The notes under the pieces are model-generated. The model saw only the letters and a program-made list of their open reading frames with translations, was not told the DNA's origin and made no database searches. A program made the position numbers and the translations under genes. Below are positions 26,766 through 34,428 of a stretch of DNA of 64,000 nt, one piece after another. Location of the stretch: NCBI GenBank assembly GCA_965602675.1, contig CBFCZO010000004.1, forward strand, positions 1 to 64,000, given 5' to 3'. Source of the stretch: DATKUA01 sp965602675. Lineage in GTDB: Bacteria; Acidobacteriota; DATKUA01. Position 1 is the first letter of the stretch; the number at the start of each line of letters is the position of its first letter.

Positions 26766-27077
26766 CTATTTTGACTTCAGACTCGCTACGTACTTCTTCT
26801 TCAGCCGGTAGACGAATACCAGCAGCTCGGCTACCACCTCGTAGAGGGCGGGATCGATCTCTTCGCCAAGATCCATCTTCGAAAGGATCGACACAAGATC
26901 GGCGTCCTCGGTGATCGGGATGTCGTGCTCCTTGGCCAGGGCGATGATCTTCTCGGCTATTCTCCCCTCGCCCTTGGCTATCAGGCGGGGCGCGCCGTCT
27001 TTCTCGGGGGTGAAGCGCAGTGCGGCCGCCCTCAGGCGTTCCCTCTCTCCCCGCTTTCGCTTGCCCTTATCCGCCAT
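26766..27077 (-). CDS. Stand-alone FlhB C-terminal-domain protein (FlhX/YlqH-like)
   Basis: A 103-residue protein homologous to the cytoplasmic export-switch domain of FlhB, without the membrane part. A-P-R-L-I-A-K-G-E-G-R-I-A-E-K-I-I and V-A-E-L-L-V-F-V-Y-R-L-K-K align with the same parts of the true FlhB at 35790-36866. The NPTH self-cleavage loop of FlhB is missing: the strand before A-P-R-L starts after it. Such proteins can substitute for the cleaved FlhB fragment in some bacteria. ATG 27077 has CAGGTG upstream and lies 2 bp after the fliK stop; a GTG at 27083 is also possible. Last gene of the flagellar unit. Confidence 0.85.
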   Translation of the reverse strand: MADKGKRKRGERERLRAAALRFTPEKDGAPRLIAKGEGRIAEKIIALAKEHDIPITEDADLVSILSKMDLGEEIDPALYEVVAELLVFVYRLKKKYVASLKSK

Positions 27078-27079
27078 CG

Positions 27080-28504
27080 TCACACCTGCAGGTTGACAAG
27101 GCCGTCACCGCCGGAGAGGGTTTCAGCGTCGAAGCGGTGAAAATCGTCGACCTTTCGAACATCCGCCACAGCCTTCAGCAGCGCCAGCCTGAAGCCTCTC
27201 GACTCCAGCTGCTCGGCGAACTCCTGCTCCATCCCGGACGCCATCTCAGCCACATCGCGCTTCTCGGCAAAGAGGTTCACATACAGCGTTTTATCTTGCA
27301 GCAGCGCATCGATCCTTATCTTGCCCAGTGTCTCGAGATTCAGCAGCAGCACCGCCGTGAGGCTCCCCCCCGTCTTCCCCTTGCCGGTTCGCGAAAGGTA
27401 CTGCTTGATCTGCACCTCCGTCATCTCGCCCAGAATGCTCACCGGAAACAGGATGTGCTGGTAGAGGCCGCGGTCCCGCAAATGAACATTGAGCAACTGC
27501 AGGTTCTCCAGGCGCTCGCGAAGCTCCGAGGCCGTTTTACCCAATTGCTCACGGGCGGTATCTGTGGCCAGCCTCCGCGAAAGCTGCTCGAAAAGTTCTT
27601 CAACCGCGCGTTGAAACGGCGCAGCCTCGCGCCCCTGGAGCGTCTGGGCCAGAACGCGGAGACGACCGGCGAAACTCTCGAGTGTCTCCTGGGCAGGCCG
27701 GCCCTCGGCGCTGCGCAATGTTGTCTCCAACGCCTGCCTTAGCTCTTCGGTCAGCTGAGTCAGCTCAGCCGCCCTTTCGCCGAGAACGGGCGACCAGCGG
27801 TTTTGAAAGGCCTGCAGCAGTGTAGAAACCTCGCGAATGATATTCGTTATATTTCTCTGGCCCAGCGCCGCGATAAATCTGCCCAGGAGGCCCTTCAATC
27901 CCTCGGCCTCCGCGCCGGGCCGCGAAAATTGCTCACCGGCCACTCCTTCCCTCAGGGCGGCCTCCAGACCTAATCCCAATGAGAGCAGGATCGTCCGCAA
28001 CTCTGAGCCGAGATTCTCCGTTTCTCCCCCTACCTGCGGCAAAACAAGCTGCTGCGCAAGCCTGCTGAGCAGCTCTTCGGGAACCGACAGGCCGCGGCCC
28101 TCGAGAATGCTGCTGACCTGGCGCGCCAGGCTTGCCGCCGATTCAGCAGTGTCCGCTCCCACGAACAGCGAGCGCAGCGCCGACGCCAGGTTCTTCTCCG
28201 CGGCCGTCCGCTCCGCGAGCACCTCGAGCTGCAGGTTGGCTCCCAGCTCGCTGATTCTCACCGTGATCATCTGCCCGGGGCGGAGTGGCGGAGCGCCCTC
28301 GGCCAGGAAGCGCTCCCCGCCCATCTCGATCAGAGCTTTGTCGCCAGAGAGCAACTCGATCACCCGGGCGCCCAACACCTGGCCCCGGACAAATGTCGCT
28401 ATCTGCGCCTCCTGCCCCTGAGCGCCGCCCCCCCCTTCCTGCTGCGTCTGCAGCTGCGTCGCTACCGAGGCCACAATCTGGCCGATAATCAGGGAATCTC
28501 CCAT
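27080..28504 (-). CDS. fliK: Flagellar hook-length control protein FliK-like
   Basis: A 474-residue protein. The C-terminal region (about 340-450) fits the FliK/Flg_hook domain: L-F-P-V-S-I, T-A-V-L-L-L-N-L-E-T-L-G-K-I-R-I-D-A, Y-V-N-L-F-A-E, which in FliK contacts FlhB to switch export specificity. The N-terminal part is Gln/Glu/Ala-rich with a beta domain at about 35-95, and the long helical middle would serve as the ruler. No globular enzymatic motif. It is placed between the DUF2802-like gene and the FlhB-domain gene, the position expected for a hook-length module. N-terminal homology is weak, so the call depends on the C-domain and context. Confidence 0.82.
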   Translation of the reverse strand: MGDSLIIGQIVASVATQLQTQQEGGGGAQGQEAQIATFVRGQVLGARVIELLSGDKALIEMGGERFLAEGAPPLRPGQMITVRISELGANLQLEVLAERTAAEKNLASALRSLFVGADTAESAASLARQVSSILEGRGLSVPEELLSRLAQQLVLPQVGGETENLGSELRTILLSLGLGLEAALREGVAGEQFSRPGAEAEGLKGLLGRFIAALGQRNITNIIREVSTLLQAFQNRWSPVLGERAAELTQLTEELRQALETTLRSAEGRPAQETLESFAGRLRVLAQTLQGREAAPFQRAVEELFEQLSRRLATDTAREQLGKTASELRERLENLQLLNVHLRDRGLYQHILFPVSILGEMTEVQIKQYLSRTGKGKTGGSLTAVLLLNLETLGKIRIDALLQDKTLYVNLFAEKRDVAEMASGMEQEFAEQLESRGFRLALLKAVADVRKVDDFHRFDAETLSGGDGLVNLQV

Positions 28505-28526
28505 CGTACTACCCGGTGAATATGAA

Positions 28527-28934
28527 TCAGCTTTTGGCGCTGAACCTCTCCAGGTCGAGGATCAGCTCCACTTCCCCGCAGGGAATATTAAGGTCGCGCG
28601 CAATCGTATCCGCGCTCAGCCCTTGGCGGGCCAGAAACAAAATATCTTCCTTCACTTTCTGCGGATCGAGGCGCACCCCGCCGTCCTTGGCGCGTTCTCG
28701 CGTGGTCTCGCGATCGGTCGTGGCGCTCAGCCTCTCGGAAAGCACGCGCTGGCGGTGGGCGAGCCCGTGAAACTGCTCCAGCACCCTGCGCTGCGCCGCG
28801 CCGATCTGCTCCAGCTCGTGTAAAAGACCCTCCTGGCGCTCCGACAGCGAGCGAACGCGCCACAACAGCGCCAGCGCCAGCGCGGCGGAACCCGCCGCCA
28901 GTATCATGGAGATTACAATCAGGAAGATCTGCAT
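28527..28934 (-). CDS. DUF2802-like membrane protein in the flagellar operon
   Basis: A 135-residue protein: one N-terminal membrane helix (about 2-26), a coiled-coil stretch (30-75) and a C-terminal helix-turn-helix-like segment (L-S-A-D-T-I-A-R-D-L-N-I-P-C-G-E-V-E-L) near residues 107-125. This matches the DUF2802 layout seen near motility and chemotaxis genes of proteobacteria, whose role is unknown. The N-terminus would anchor it with the HTH-like part in the cytosol. It lies between an HDOD gene (10 bp) and fliK (22 bp), so co-expression with flagellar genes is near certain. Confidence 0.75.
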   Translation of the reverse strand: MQIFLIVISMILAAGSAALALALLWRVRSLSERQEGLLHELEQIGAAQRRVLEQFHGLAHRQRVLSERLSATTDRETTRERAKDGGVRLDPQKVKEDILFLARQGLSADTIARDLNIPCGEVELILDLERFSAKS

Positions 28935-28944
28935 TTAGAACCGA

Positions 28945-29838
28945 TCAGCTGGCAAACATCGCATTGACGAAGCTTTCCACCTTCTCAACCTCCTCGTCGA
29001 GAGAAGCGGAAAAGCGATCGAAATCGAGGGTCTCCAGGAGATGGTTGTGCTCGCTCAGCTTCTGCCAGGCTTCGTCGGAGCGCATCTCGACAACCACCTC
29101 CGGCTCACCGCTGATTCCGATACCATGCTTGCGGCAGAGCAATGCCGCCAGCCGCACAACACACGTCACCTCGCCGTACTCGGTGGCCTGCCTGGGATTC
29201 TCGTTGAAGGCGATTACCTCCTCGAGCAGGCGCGGCAGACGCCAGCGCACTGCTAGGCGCTGACCGACATCCGTGTGAGTAAAACCCAAAACCTCTTCCT
29301 CCGCCTCGCTTAGAGGTATCCCCCGCTCGTGCGCATTGTGGATCGCCTCCTCGAAGAGCAGAGGACGGTAACTCGCCAGGACTATCTTGCCGATGTCGTG
29401 CACCAGCCCCGCCAGAAAGGCTTCCTGGTAGAATTGGTAATCGAGCAGGGAGGAGAGAGTGCGGCTGATGTTGCCCGTGGCCACGGAGAACTGCCAGAAA
29501 CCCTCGAAGGGGAAGCGCTCGATCTTGGAGTGCCGCCCGAAGGCGGTGATGATCGACGTCCCATAAACAAGATTCTTGGTTGCATCCAGACCAAGCACCA
29601 CGATCGCCTGCCGGATCGAGTTTATCTCGCGGAAGAAGGAATAATACGCGGAGTTGACGATGCGCAGCAGCCGGGTGGAGATCACCGGGTCGGTGGAAAT
29701 CGCCTCCTCGACCTTGGCGATCGAGATGTTGGGGTCGCTGGTAAGCTCGATGATCTTCTTGATCACCTCGGGCAGCGTGGAAAGGTCCCGCACCCCCCTG
29801 ATGAACTTGTCGACCTTCTTGAGGCGTTCCTCTTCCAT
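28945..29838 (-). CDS. HDOD-domain protein 1
   Basis: A 297-residue protein made mostly of one HDOD domain (about 15-215): L-P-E-V-I-K-K-I-I-E-L, D-P-V-I-S-T-R-L-L-R-I-V-N-S-A-Y-Y, S-I-R-Q-A-I-V-V-L-G and L-V-H-D-I-G-K. HDOD proteins are HD-related helical signalling scaffolds; most lack a complete catalytic set and act in c-di-GMP or polarity control. The HD pair is present here. The C-terminal 80 residues are helical. It sits 27 bp after a second HDOD gene in the flagellar operon, suggesting a pair that works together. No output partner can be named. Confidence 0.88.
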   Translation of the reverse strand: MEEERLKKVDKFIRGVRDLSTLPEVIKKIIELTSDPNISIAKVEEAISTDPVISTRLLRIVNSAYYSFFREINSIRQAIVVLGLDATKNLVYGTSIITAFGRHSKIERFPFEGFWQFSVATGNISRTLSSLLDYQFYQEAFLAGLVHDIGKIVLASYRPLLFEEAIHNAHERGIPLSEAEEEVLGFTHTDVGQRLAVRWRLPRLLEEVIAFNENPRQATEYGEVTCVVRLAALLCRKHGIGISGEPEVVVEMRSDEAWQKLSEHNHLLETLDFDRFSASLDEEVEKVESFVNAMFAS

Positions 29839-29865
29839 CGCTTCTCCCGTGAAAGCGACATCGGC

Positions 29866-30717
29866 TCAGAATTCGAAAATATCCCTGTCCTCATCCAACA
29901 GGTCCGAGACGTACTGAACCATCTCATCCAGCTTGTCCCCGCCAAGCTCCAGAATCTCGACAGCCTCCGTCTCTTTCAGTTCCTGGGCCGGCCTCCTTAT
30001 CGGACCGATACCCAGCTTATTGGACATAGCGTTGGCGAAAGACACCACCGCCGTGAGGTACTGGTTGTGCTCGGCGTAAAAAGGCGTGTGGTGATGCAGC
30101 ACAGCCTCTTCAAGCTCCGGAGAGAAATTCCATTTGTGCAGCACCAACGCCCCCACCTGTGTGTGGTCGAAGCCGAGGACTTCCTGCTCGTACGGAATGA
30201 AGTCGCTACCTGTATTATAGACCTCTTCGATGATGGTCTGGTATTGCTGACTGAAATTCACGTTGAGAACACTCTTGCCGAGGTCATGCAGCAGCGCGGC
30301 GATAAAAGCCTTCTCAACGTCTGCCACGCCCAGTATCTCCGCGCTCCTGCGGGCGATCACTGCGCTCGCGAGCGAATGCTCCCACAACAGCTTGGTGCTG
30401 AACATCTGCGTGCTCGGCCCCCTGGAGTAGATCGACTTCGACGACGCCGCCAGCACTATCGACCTGATCGTCGAGAATCCCAGAATCACGATGGCATGGG
30501 AAAGCGTTGTGATGTCGCGGGAGACCCCGAACATGGCGGAGTTGGCAATCTTCAGCACCTTCACTGTGAGAGCCTGGTCGCGCGAGATCATATCCTGCAG
30601 CTGGTTCGCAGACGTCGAGGGGTCACCGATCATGCCCATGATCCTGACCGCGACAATCGGCATCGCGGGCAAATCGCCCACGCGCGCAATCAGCGTTTCC
30701 AGCTCGTCCTGGCTCAT
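29866..30717 (-). CDS. HDOD-domain protein 2
   Basis: A 283-residue HDOD protein, paralogous to the next gene downstream: L-P-A-M-P-I-V-A-V-R-I near the start, D-Q-A-L-T-V-K-V-L-K-I-A-N-S-A-M-F, T-L-S-H-A-I-V-I-L-G-F and L-L-H-D-L-G-K-S-V-L. The start has AGGGGATGGG before the ATG. Located between the fliY-like gene (65-bp gap) and HDOD protein 1. In several polar flagellates HDOD proteins tune motility or chemotaxis; a role in flagellar regulation is inferred from position only. Confidence 0.88.
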   Translation of the reverse strand: MSQDELETLIARVGDLPAMPIVAVRIMGMIGDPSTSANQLQDMISRDQALTVKVLKIANSAMFGVSRDITTLSHAIVILGFSTIRSIVLAASSKSIYSRGPSTQMFSTKLLWEHSLASAVIARRSAEILGVADVEKAFIAALLHDLGKSVLNVNFSQQYQTIIEEVYNTGSDFIPYEQEVLGFDHTQVGALVLHKWNFSPELEEAVLHHHTPFYAEHNQYLTAVVSFANAMSNKLGIGPIRRPAQELKETEAVEILELGGDKLDEMVQYVSDLLDEDRDIFEF

Positions 30718-30781
30718 CCCATCCCCTCAGATTTCTGAAGATCTCAAGGCTAACAAGGCGATTGCGCCCTGGATTACAAGA

Positions 30782-31747
30782 CTAACCGAGAGATTGAATT
30801 CGGTCCGACTTACTTTGCACTTCCGTCACGCGAAAGGCGAAATTACCCTCCACAACAACCACCTCGCCCGACGCGATCATTTTATTGTTCACCAGCAGTT
30901 CCACCGGCTCATCCACCGACTTGTTGAGCTCGATTATCGATCCCGGCCCAAGCCTGACGATCTCCTGGAGGGTCATCTCCGCCTTGCCCAGCCTGATTAC
31001 TATCGGCAACTCAAGATCGAGAATCAGCCCGACATTGCCAGGCCCCGCCTCCGCTTCCGCGGCTTCAGGCTGCTGGGCAGCAGCCTTTTGAGCCTCCTGC
31101 TCAGCCTCGGCGGCCGTCTCGGCCATCGCCGCCGCCACTGGATCCTCCTCCACTGCGACGGCAGCGGGGGCCGCCTCGAACGCGCCGGCCTCAGCCTCCA
31201 CCAGATCCTCCCTCAGCGAGGAAAAGGTCTCCTCGGGAATGCAGAGCGCCAACGTACCGGCTTCCTCGCCGCCGAACTTCAGCGACATGGCCACGCGCAA
31301 CTGCTTCTCGTCGCCAAGCAGGAGGTTGAGATCGATATTGGGCTCAAGTGCGTGGACCTCTACCTGCGAGAAGCCCACCGGGCCCTCGTAACGCTCCCTC
31401 ATTCCGGTTGCCGAAACGCCGAGTAACTGGTTGATCACCTCTTTAAGGGCATCCTTCGACTCCTCGTTCATCGGACGATCGTCCGCGCCCTCGCCCCCGA
31501 GCATCATGTCCACTAATATGCTGACCAGCTTTGCCGCTATCACGAAGTACATCGACCCGCTGGGCCCTTCCGTAAAGGTTGTTGTGATCAGAACCATCGA
31601 CTCGGGATAGGCGATCGGAGACCACTCTTCGATCTCGTCGACGGCGACCTCCACCTCTTTCGGTAGAAGCATCGGCAGCACCGATGACGTGCTCTCCTGA
31701 AACAGCCCACCTACCTCCGTCAGCAACTCTTTGTCTTTATCTTCCAT
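30782..31747 (-). CDS. fliY: FliY/FliN-type motor switch protein (CheC-like plus SpoA domain)
   Basis: A 321-residue C-ring component. Residues about 5-180 resemble the CheC-like middle domain of FliM/FliY (E-E-S-K-D-A-L-K-E-V-I-N-Q-L-L-G), followed by an Ala/Glu-rich linker (about 190-240) and a C-terminal SpoA domain (about 245-315: L-E-L-P-I-V-I-R-L-G-K-A-E-M-T-L, G-S-I-I-E-L-N-K-S-V-D-E-P-V). A separate short FliN (39244-39540) is also encoded, so the ring may contain both. Downstream of fliM by 22 bp; ribosome site GGGGAGG. CheY-P phosphatase activity, as in Bacillus FliY, cannot be judged. Confidence 0.88.
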   Translation of the reverse strand: MEDKDKELLTEVGGLFQESTSSVLPMLLPKEVEVAVDEIEEWSPIAYPESMVLITTTFTEGPSGSMYFVIAAKLVSILVDMMLGGEGADDRPMNEESKDALKEVINQLLGVSATGMRERYEGPVGFSQVEVHALEPNIDLNLLLGDEKQLRVAMSLKFGGEEAGTLALCIPEETFSSLREDLVEAEAGAFEAAPAAVAVEEDPVAAAMAETAAEAEQEAQKAAAQQPEAAEAEAGPGNVGLILDLELPIVIRLGKAEMTLQEIVRLGPGSIIELNKSVDEPVELLVNNKMIASGEVVVVEGNFAFRVTEVQSKSDRIQSLG

Positions 31748-31769
31748 CTAAACCTCCCCGCGCCGCGGG

Positions 31770-32783
31770 CTATTCGCCGCGCTCGGAGCCGGAGATCCTC
31801 TCCTTAACCACGAAGCAGCGCTGGCCGGCCTTGTTCACGACCGCTCCGGTAAGCTTGGGTATCCCGTTGACTGAGAGAGAAGCATTGCTCTTTTGATCGT
31901 ACTCCAGGATCAGAAGATCACCCCTCCTGAGGTTCACCAGATCGTTGACGCTGACCATCGTGCCGGGGATCTCGGCGCTGACATCCTGCTTCGCATCCAG
32001 CAGGTGGTGCTTCATGCGAATAATGTCGTCGGGATCAATGCTGCGAGGCCCTCCGGAGGAGTACTCTTGGTCGAACTTGCCGGTGATCGGCTCGATTAGC
32101 GATGTCGGCACGCAGAAGTTCATCAATCCCGAGACTTCGCCGATCTTGACTTCAAACACCACCAGCACCACCACCTCGTTTGGTGCCACGATCTGCACAA
32201 GCTGGGGGCTCGTCTCACGCGCCTCCACCTTCATCTCCACCTCGATCGTCTGGAGCCAGATATCCATCAGGTCTTCCAGCGCCAGCTTGATCACCCCTTC
32301 GATGATGTTCTGCTCGATCTCCGTTATGCTGCGGTCAATCTCCAGGGGCATGCCGGGGCCGCCAAGCAGCTTGTCAATCATCGGAAAAGCCAGTGACGGG
32401 CTCAGCTCCAGCGCGGCATTGCCCTCCAGCGGCTTCATGCTGATCGCATTGAACGACGTGGGATCGGGTAGCGAGAGCAGGAACTCGGCATACGAAAGCT
32501 GCTCGACGCTGACCAGGTTCACCTCAGTTATCGTGCGGAGGTAGGCAGACAGCGAGGCGCTGAAGTTGCGGGCAAAGCGGTCGTGCATGAAGTGCAGCGA
32601 GCGCAGCTGCTCCTTACTGATGCGCTCCGGGCGGCGGAAGTTGTAAATGATGAATTTTCTCGACGGCGCTGCCCGCTCGGGAGCGTGGACGTCCTCCTCG
32701 ACTTCCGGCAGCGCACCTTCATCGCCGTCGGCTACAGCCTCCAATAAGGCATCAACTTCTTCCTGCGTTAATATCTTTGCCAT
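31770..32783 (-). CDS. fliM: Flagellar motor switch protein FliM
   Basis: A 337-residue C-ring protein that binds CheY-P. The N-terminus has the CheY-binding peptide (L-T-Q-E-E-V-D-A-L-L, about 4-13), then the middle domain with L-R-S-L-H-F-M-H-D-R-F-A-R-N-F (about 59-73) and the GGxG-type loop L-L-G-G-P-G, then a C-terminal SpoA domain (about 250-325: N-L-R-R-G-D-L-L-I-L). Length and order match FliM throughout. It follows fliA by 4 bp and precedes the fliY-like gene, an order seen in other flagellar operons with late regulators embedded. Confidence 0.95.
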   Translation of the reverse strand: MAKILTQEEVDALLEAVADGDEGALPEVEEDVHAPERAAPSRKFIIYNFRRPERISKEQLRSLHFMHDRFARNFSASLSAYLRTITEVNLVSVEQLSYAEFLLSLPDPTSFNAISMKPLEGNAALELSPSLAFPMIDKLLGGPGMPLEIDRSITEIEQNIIEGVIKLALEDLMDIWLQTIEVEMKVEARETSPQLVQIVAPNEVVVLVVFEVKIGEVSGLMNFCVPTSLIEPITGKFDQEYSSGGPRSIDPDDIIRMKHHLLDAKQDVSAEIPGTMVSVNDLVNLRRGDLLILEYDQKSNASLSVNGIPKLTGAVVNKAGQRCFVVKERISGSERGE

Positions 32784-32787
32784 GGCT

Positions 32788-33513
32788 CTACTTCCCGCTC
32801 AAATCGGCCTCCATCCGGCCCCGCAGCCTCAGCACAGCCTTCGAGTGCAACTGGCTTACGCGTGACTCGGTTATCCCCAGCACCGCGCCGACCTCCTTCA
32901 TCGTCAGGCCCTCGTAATAATACAGGCTCAACACAAGCCTCTCTTTCTCGGGCAGCTTGTCGATGCCCGAGGCCAGCAGCCTCTGCAGCTCAAGCTTCTC
33001 CATGATGAAAGAAGGCGAGTTTTCCTTGCGATCCGGTATATATTCTACCAGATTCTCTTCGCCATCCTTGGTGACCGCGTCCATCGAACCGATCTGAATC
33101 CCACGCAAATTGTCAAGCAGCGAATGGAACGCCTTCAAGCCGATCTGCAGCTCGGTCGCAACCTCCTCGTCGGTCGCGCTGCGTCCCAGCTCGCTCTCCA
33201 GCTTTCTATAAGCCCGCTCAAGCTCGCGCTGCCGCCGCCTATAAGAGCGCGGAACCCAGTCGAGCTCGCGCAACCCGTCGAGAATCGCACCCCGGATGCG
33301 AAGCTCGGCGTAAGTCTTGAACTTGACGCCGCGGCTCTTGTCGAACTTATCGACGGCATCCATTAACCCGATGATACCATAGTTGATCAGGTCATCGAGC
33401 TCGACGTGGCTGGGCAGGCGGTTGAGGATGCGCATCGCGATGTACTTGACCAGCGGCAGATAGTTGACGATCTGCTGCTCGCGTTGCTGCTCGAGATATT
33501 GCTCGCCCAACAA
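32788..33513 (-). CDS. fliA: Flagellar sigma factor FliA (sigma28)
   Basis: A 241-residue group 3 sigma factor for late flagellar and chemotaxis promoters. Region 2: L-V-K-Y-I-A-M-R-I, D-L-I-N-Y-G-I-I-G-L-M-D-A-V-D-K-F-D and T-Y-A-E-L-R-I-R-G-A-I-L-D-G-L-R-E-L-D-W-V-P-R split across residues 20-95; region 3 and region 4 (G-L-T-M-K-E-V-G-A-V-L-G-I-T-E-S-R-V-S-Q) complete it. The start is TTG (a second TTG follows directly), with GAGGTGTGG upstream. It lies between flhG (11 bp) and fliM. No anti-sigma FlgM gene is in the window. Confidence 0.96.
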   Translation of the reverse strand: MLGEQYLEQQREQQIVNYLPLVKYIAMRILNRLPSHVELDDLINYGIIGLMDAVDKFDKSRGVKFKTYAELRIRGAILDGLRELDWVPRSYRRRQRELERAYRKLESELGRSATDEEVATELQIGLKAFHSLLDNLRGIQIGSMDAVTKDGEENLVEYIPDRKENSPSFIMEKLELQRLLASGIDKLPEKERLVLSLYYYEGLTMKEVGAVLGITESRVSQLHSKAVLRLRGRMEADLSGK

Positions 33514-33524
33514 CTACCCACACC

Positions 33525-34412
33525 TCAACCGGCGGCGGAGCCGCCCAGCACATTCATCAAACGCTCCCAAAAGCTCGGAGACTTGCTGGAGACGCCGGAA
33601 CTTGAAACCAGCTTGCGCGCCAGCGCGGAGACGCAGCGGCTCGCGGGGCTGTTCGGATACTGAATGATAAATGGGCGCTGGCGGCGTACCGCTTTGCGAA
33701 CGCTGTCATCTTCCATCACATACCCGAAATACTCTATCTTCACACGCTGGAAGCGATGCAGCGTCGTGGAGATTCTCTCGTAAACGCCCAGCGCCTCCTC
33801 CTCGTCCCGCACCGAGTTCACCACCAGCTTTACGCGCGCATTACGCTGCTCGCTGAGCAGATGCTTGATCAGCGCATATGAATCGACGAACGCAGGCGGC
33901 TCGGGGTTGGTTATCACGATCACATAAGTGGCGGAGCGCAGGATGTTGATCACGTTGTCGGAGATACCGGCCGCCGTGTCGATCAACAGGTGCTGGAAAT
34001 GCTTCTCCATCACCTGCAGCGCGTTGAACAGCTTGTTCTGCTGCTCCGACGACAACTGAGCGAGATCCTGCATCCCCGAAGCGGCGGGCACTACCTTGAT
34101 CCCCCCAGGTCCCTCCACGATGATTTCGCCGATACCGCGCTCGCCGCTGAGAACGTGCTCGATCGTGAAGCGCGGGCTGAACCCGAGCAGCACGTCGATG
34201 TTGGCCAGGGCGTAATCGGCGTCGATCACCGCCACCCGCCTGCCAAGCAGAGAAAGCGCTATCGCGAGATTCGCTGTTACGTTGGTCTTGCCCACCCCGC
34301 CTTTGCCACCGGTGATGGCGATCGAAACCGCCCGGCCCAAGCCGCCGGCTTCCCGAGTCGACTCCTGCTCCACCATCTGACGGAGCCGCGATGCCTGGTC
34401 CACGATGCTCAT
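33525..34412 (-). CDS. flhG: FlhG (FleN, MinD-like ATPase) flagellar number regulator
   Basis: A 295-residue ParA/MinD-family ATPase that limits flagellar number and works with FlhF. The deviant Walker A G-G-K-G-G-V-G-K-T lies at about 34-42, with D-A-D-Y-A-L-A-N-I-D and L-I-D-T-A-A-G-I-S following. The N-terminal D-Q-A-S-R-L-R motif (residues 5-11) matches the short activator helix that stimulates FlhF GTPase in characterised FlhG proteins. The C-terminus ends with an amphipathic helix (F-W-E-R-L-M-N-V-L). GAGGG ribosome site. Directly after flhF. Confidence 0.95.
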   Translation of the reverse strand: MSIVDQASRLRQMVEQESTREAGGLGRAVSIAITGGKGGVGKTNVTANLAIALSLLGRRVAVIDADYALANIDVLLGFSPRFTIEHVLSGERGIGEIIVEGPGGIKVVPAASGMQDLAQLSSEQQNKLFNALQVMEKHFQHLLIDTAAGISDNVINILRSATYVIVITNPEPPAFVDSYALIKHLLSEQRNARVKLVVNSVRDEEEALGVYERISTTLHRFQRVKIEYFGYVMEDDSVRKAVRRQRPFIIQYPNSPASRCVSALARKLVSSSGVSSKSPSFWERLMNVLGGSAAG

Positions 34413-34428
34413 AAATCCCTCGCGCTCA

